NCBI RefSeq assembly: GCF_024753245.1
Contig: NZ_JANUGX010000032.1
Span: 1 to 64,000 of the forward strand
Origin: Massilia norwichensis
GTDB lineage: Bacteria; Pseudomonadota; Gammaproteobacteria; Burkholderiales; Burkholderiaceae_D
Direction of reading: 5' to 3'
DNA length: 64,000 nt
Both the position numbers and the translations under genes were made by a program. Positions 63,457 through 64,000 of this stretch are shown piece by piece; the stretch's first letter is position 1; each line of letters starts with the position of its first letter. The notes beneath the pieces were generated by a model. It ran no database searches and was not told where the DNA came from. It was given only the letters and a program-made list of their open reading frames with translations.

Positions 63457-64000
63457 ATGAAACAAGATCCGCGTTTTCCCAGTCTTTACATCCTGAATCA
63501 CCCGCTTATCCAGCACAAGCTGTCGCACATGCGCGACCGCGGCACCTCGACGCGGACCTTCCGCGAGCTGCTCAGGGAGATCACGCTGCTGATGGGCTAC
63601 GAGATCACGCGCGACCTGCCGCTGACCACCCGCGAAATCGAAACTCCGCTGATGACCATCGACGCACCGGTCATCGCCGGCAAGAAGCTGGCCATCGTAC
63701 CGATCCTGCGCGCCGGCGTCGGCATGAGCGACGGCCTGCTGGAACTGGTGCCGTCGGCACGCGTCGGCCACATCGGCGTGTTCCGCGATCCCGAGACGCA
63801 CCAGCCGGTCGAGTATCTGGTGCGCCTGCCGGACACCACCGAGCGCACCTTCATCCTGTGCGACCCGATGGTTGCCACCGGCAACTCCGCGGTCTACGCG
63901 GTCGACGTGCTCAAGAAGCGCGGCGTGCCCGACGACCAGATCATCTTCCTGGCCCTGGTCGCGGCGCCGGAAGGCATTGAGGTGTTCCACAAGGCCCACC
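63457..64000 (+). CDS. upp: Uracil phosphoribosyltransferase (partial, runs off the window)
   Basis: Salvages uracil to UMP with PRPP. The first 181 codons are present: FPSLYILNHPLIQHKLSHMRD, TFRELLREITLLMGYEITRD, IVPILRAGVGMSDGLLELVP and the PRPP-binding ILCDPMVATGNSA. About 30 residues at the C-terminus, including the uracil-binding end, lie beyond the window. Starts at ATG 63,457 behind its own promoter. Confidence 0.95.
   Translation, partial: MKQDPRFPSLYILNHPLIQHKLSHMRDRGTSTRTFRELLREITLLMGYEITRDLPLTTREIETPLMTIDAPVIAGKKLAIVPILRAGVGMSDGLLELVPSARVGHIGVFRDPETHQPVEYLVRLPDTTERTFILCDPMVATGNSAVYAVDVLKKRGVPDDQIIFLALVAAPEGIEVFHKAH

Noticed and set aside
63126..63980. 284-codon frame over the end of aidB and start of upp
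   Set aside because: Arg/Pro-rich out-of-frame reading; the real genes end at 63,370 and begin at 63,457.

Overview
The window looks like a chromosomal segment of a high-GC betaproteobacterium, most likely Oxalobacteraceae (Massilia/Duganella/Telluria-like). This is inferred from the style of the core genes on the right (aroC, upp, metY-type sulfhydrylase, DUF2069, DUF4124, YihY/BrkB, an aidB-type acyl-CoA dehydrogenase, many c-di-GMP proteins). No species marker is present. Two compartments are visible: a mosaic of mobile DNA from the left edge to about 31,165, and ordinary chromosome from about 31,165 to 64,000.

Mobile compartment. Positions 1-144 and 15,739-16,135 are two pieces of one IS3-family element. 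It was split by an IS21-type unit at 146-15,733, with TG...CA ends and a 5-bp target duplication TCAGC. The unit is 15.6 kb instead of the usual 2-2.5 kb, because about 12.9 kb of cargo sits between istB and one IS end. The cargo is bracketed by 10-bp repeats and has a small tyrosine recombinase just inside one of them. It carries a VIT-type metal transporter, a cytochrome b561, a LysR regulator and a divergent operon: tartrate dehydrogenase, glycerate 2-kinase, pyruvate kinase, enolase, porin, MFS permease. Together these form a self-contained route from tartrate to pyruvate. Next come a KfrA-like gene plus a second tyrosine recombinase (16.3-18.4 kb), an atypical arsenic-type operon (Cys-tailed flavoprotein, MFS exporter, ArsR; 18.9-21.9 kb) and a four-gene large-recombinase module (22.6-30.0 kb) resembling Tn554/GInt-type integration modules.

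The most striking feature is at 30.1-31.7 kb. The native thyA is cut off after its conserved RSADIFLGVPF stretch, and a complete, divergent thyA lies directly behind it in the same orientation, as the first gene of the incoming DNA. This looks like an island that integrates into thyA and brings its own replacement. The missing 3' end of the native gene was not seen, so the far end of the island is probably left of the window.

Chromosomal compartment. From 31,986 on: a DJ-1/PfpI protein, two small hypothetical genes, a threonine aldolase-type lyase, a chemoreceptor, an MsbA-like exporter, a FtsX-type permease with a CrtC/AttH-like lipocalin partner, a flavin dehydrogenase, wrbA, brkB-like, a TPR-GGDEF cyclase, an orphan Hcp next to a GH24 lysozyme and a candidate periplasmic immunity protein, an Mpo1-like protein, a hydrolase, a metY-type enzyme, a CBS protein, three large signalling proteins (REC-GGDEF-EAL, HDOD, PAS-GGDEF-EAL), aroC, aidB and the start of upp. 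No rRNA, tRNA or CRISPR array was recognised.
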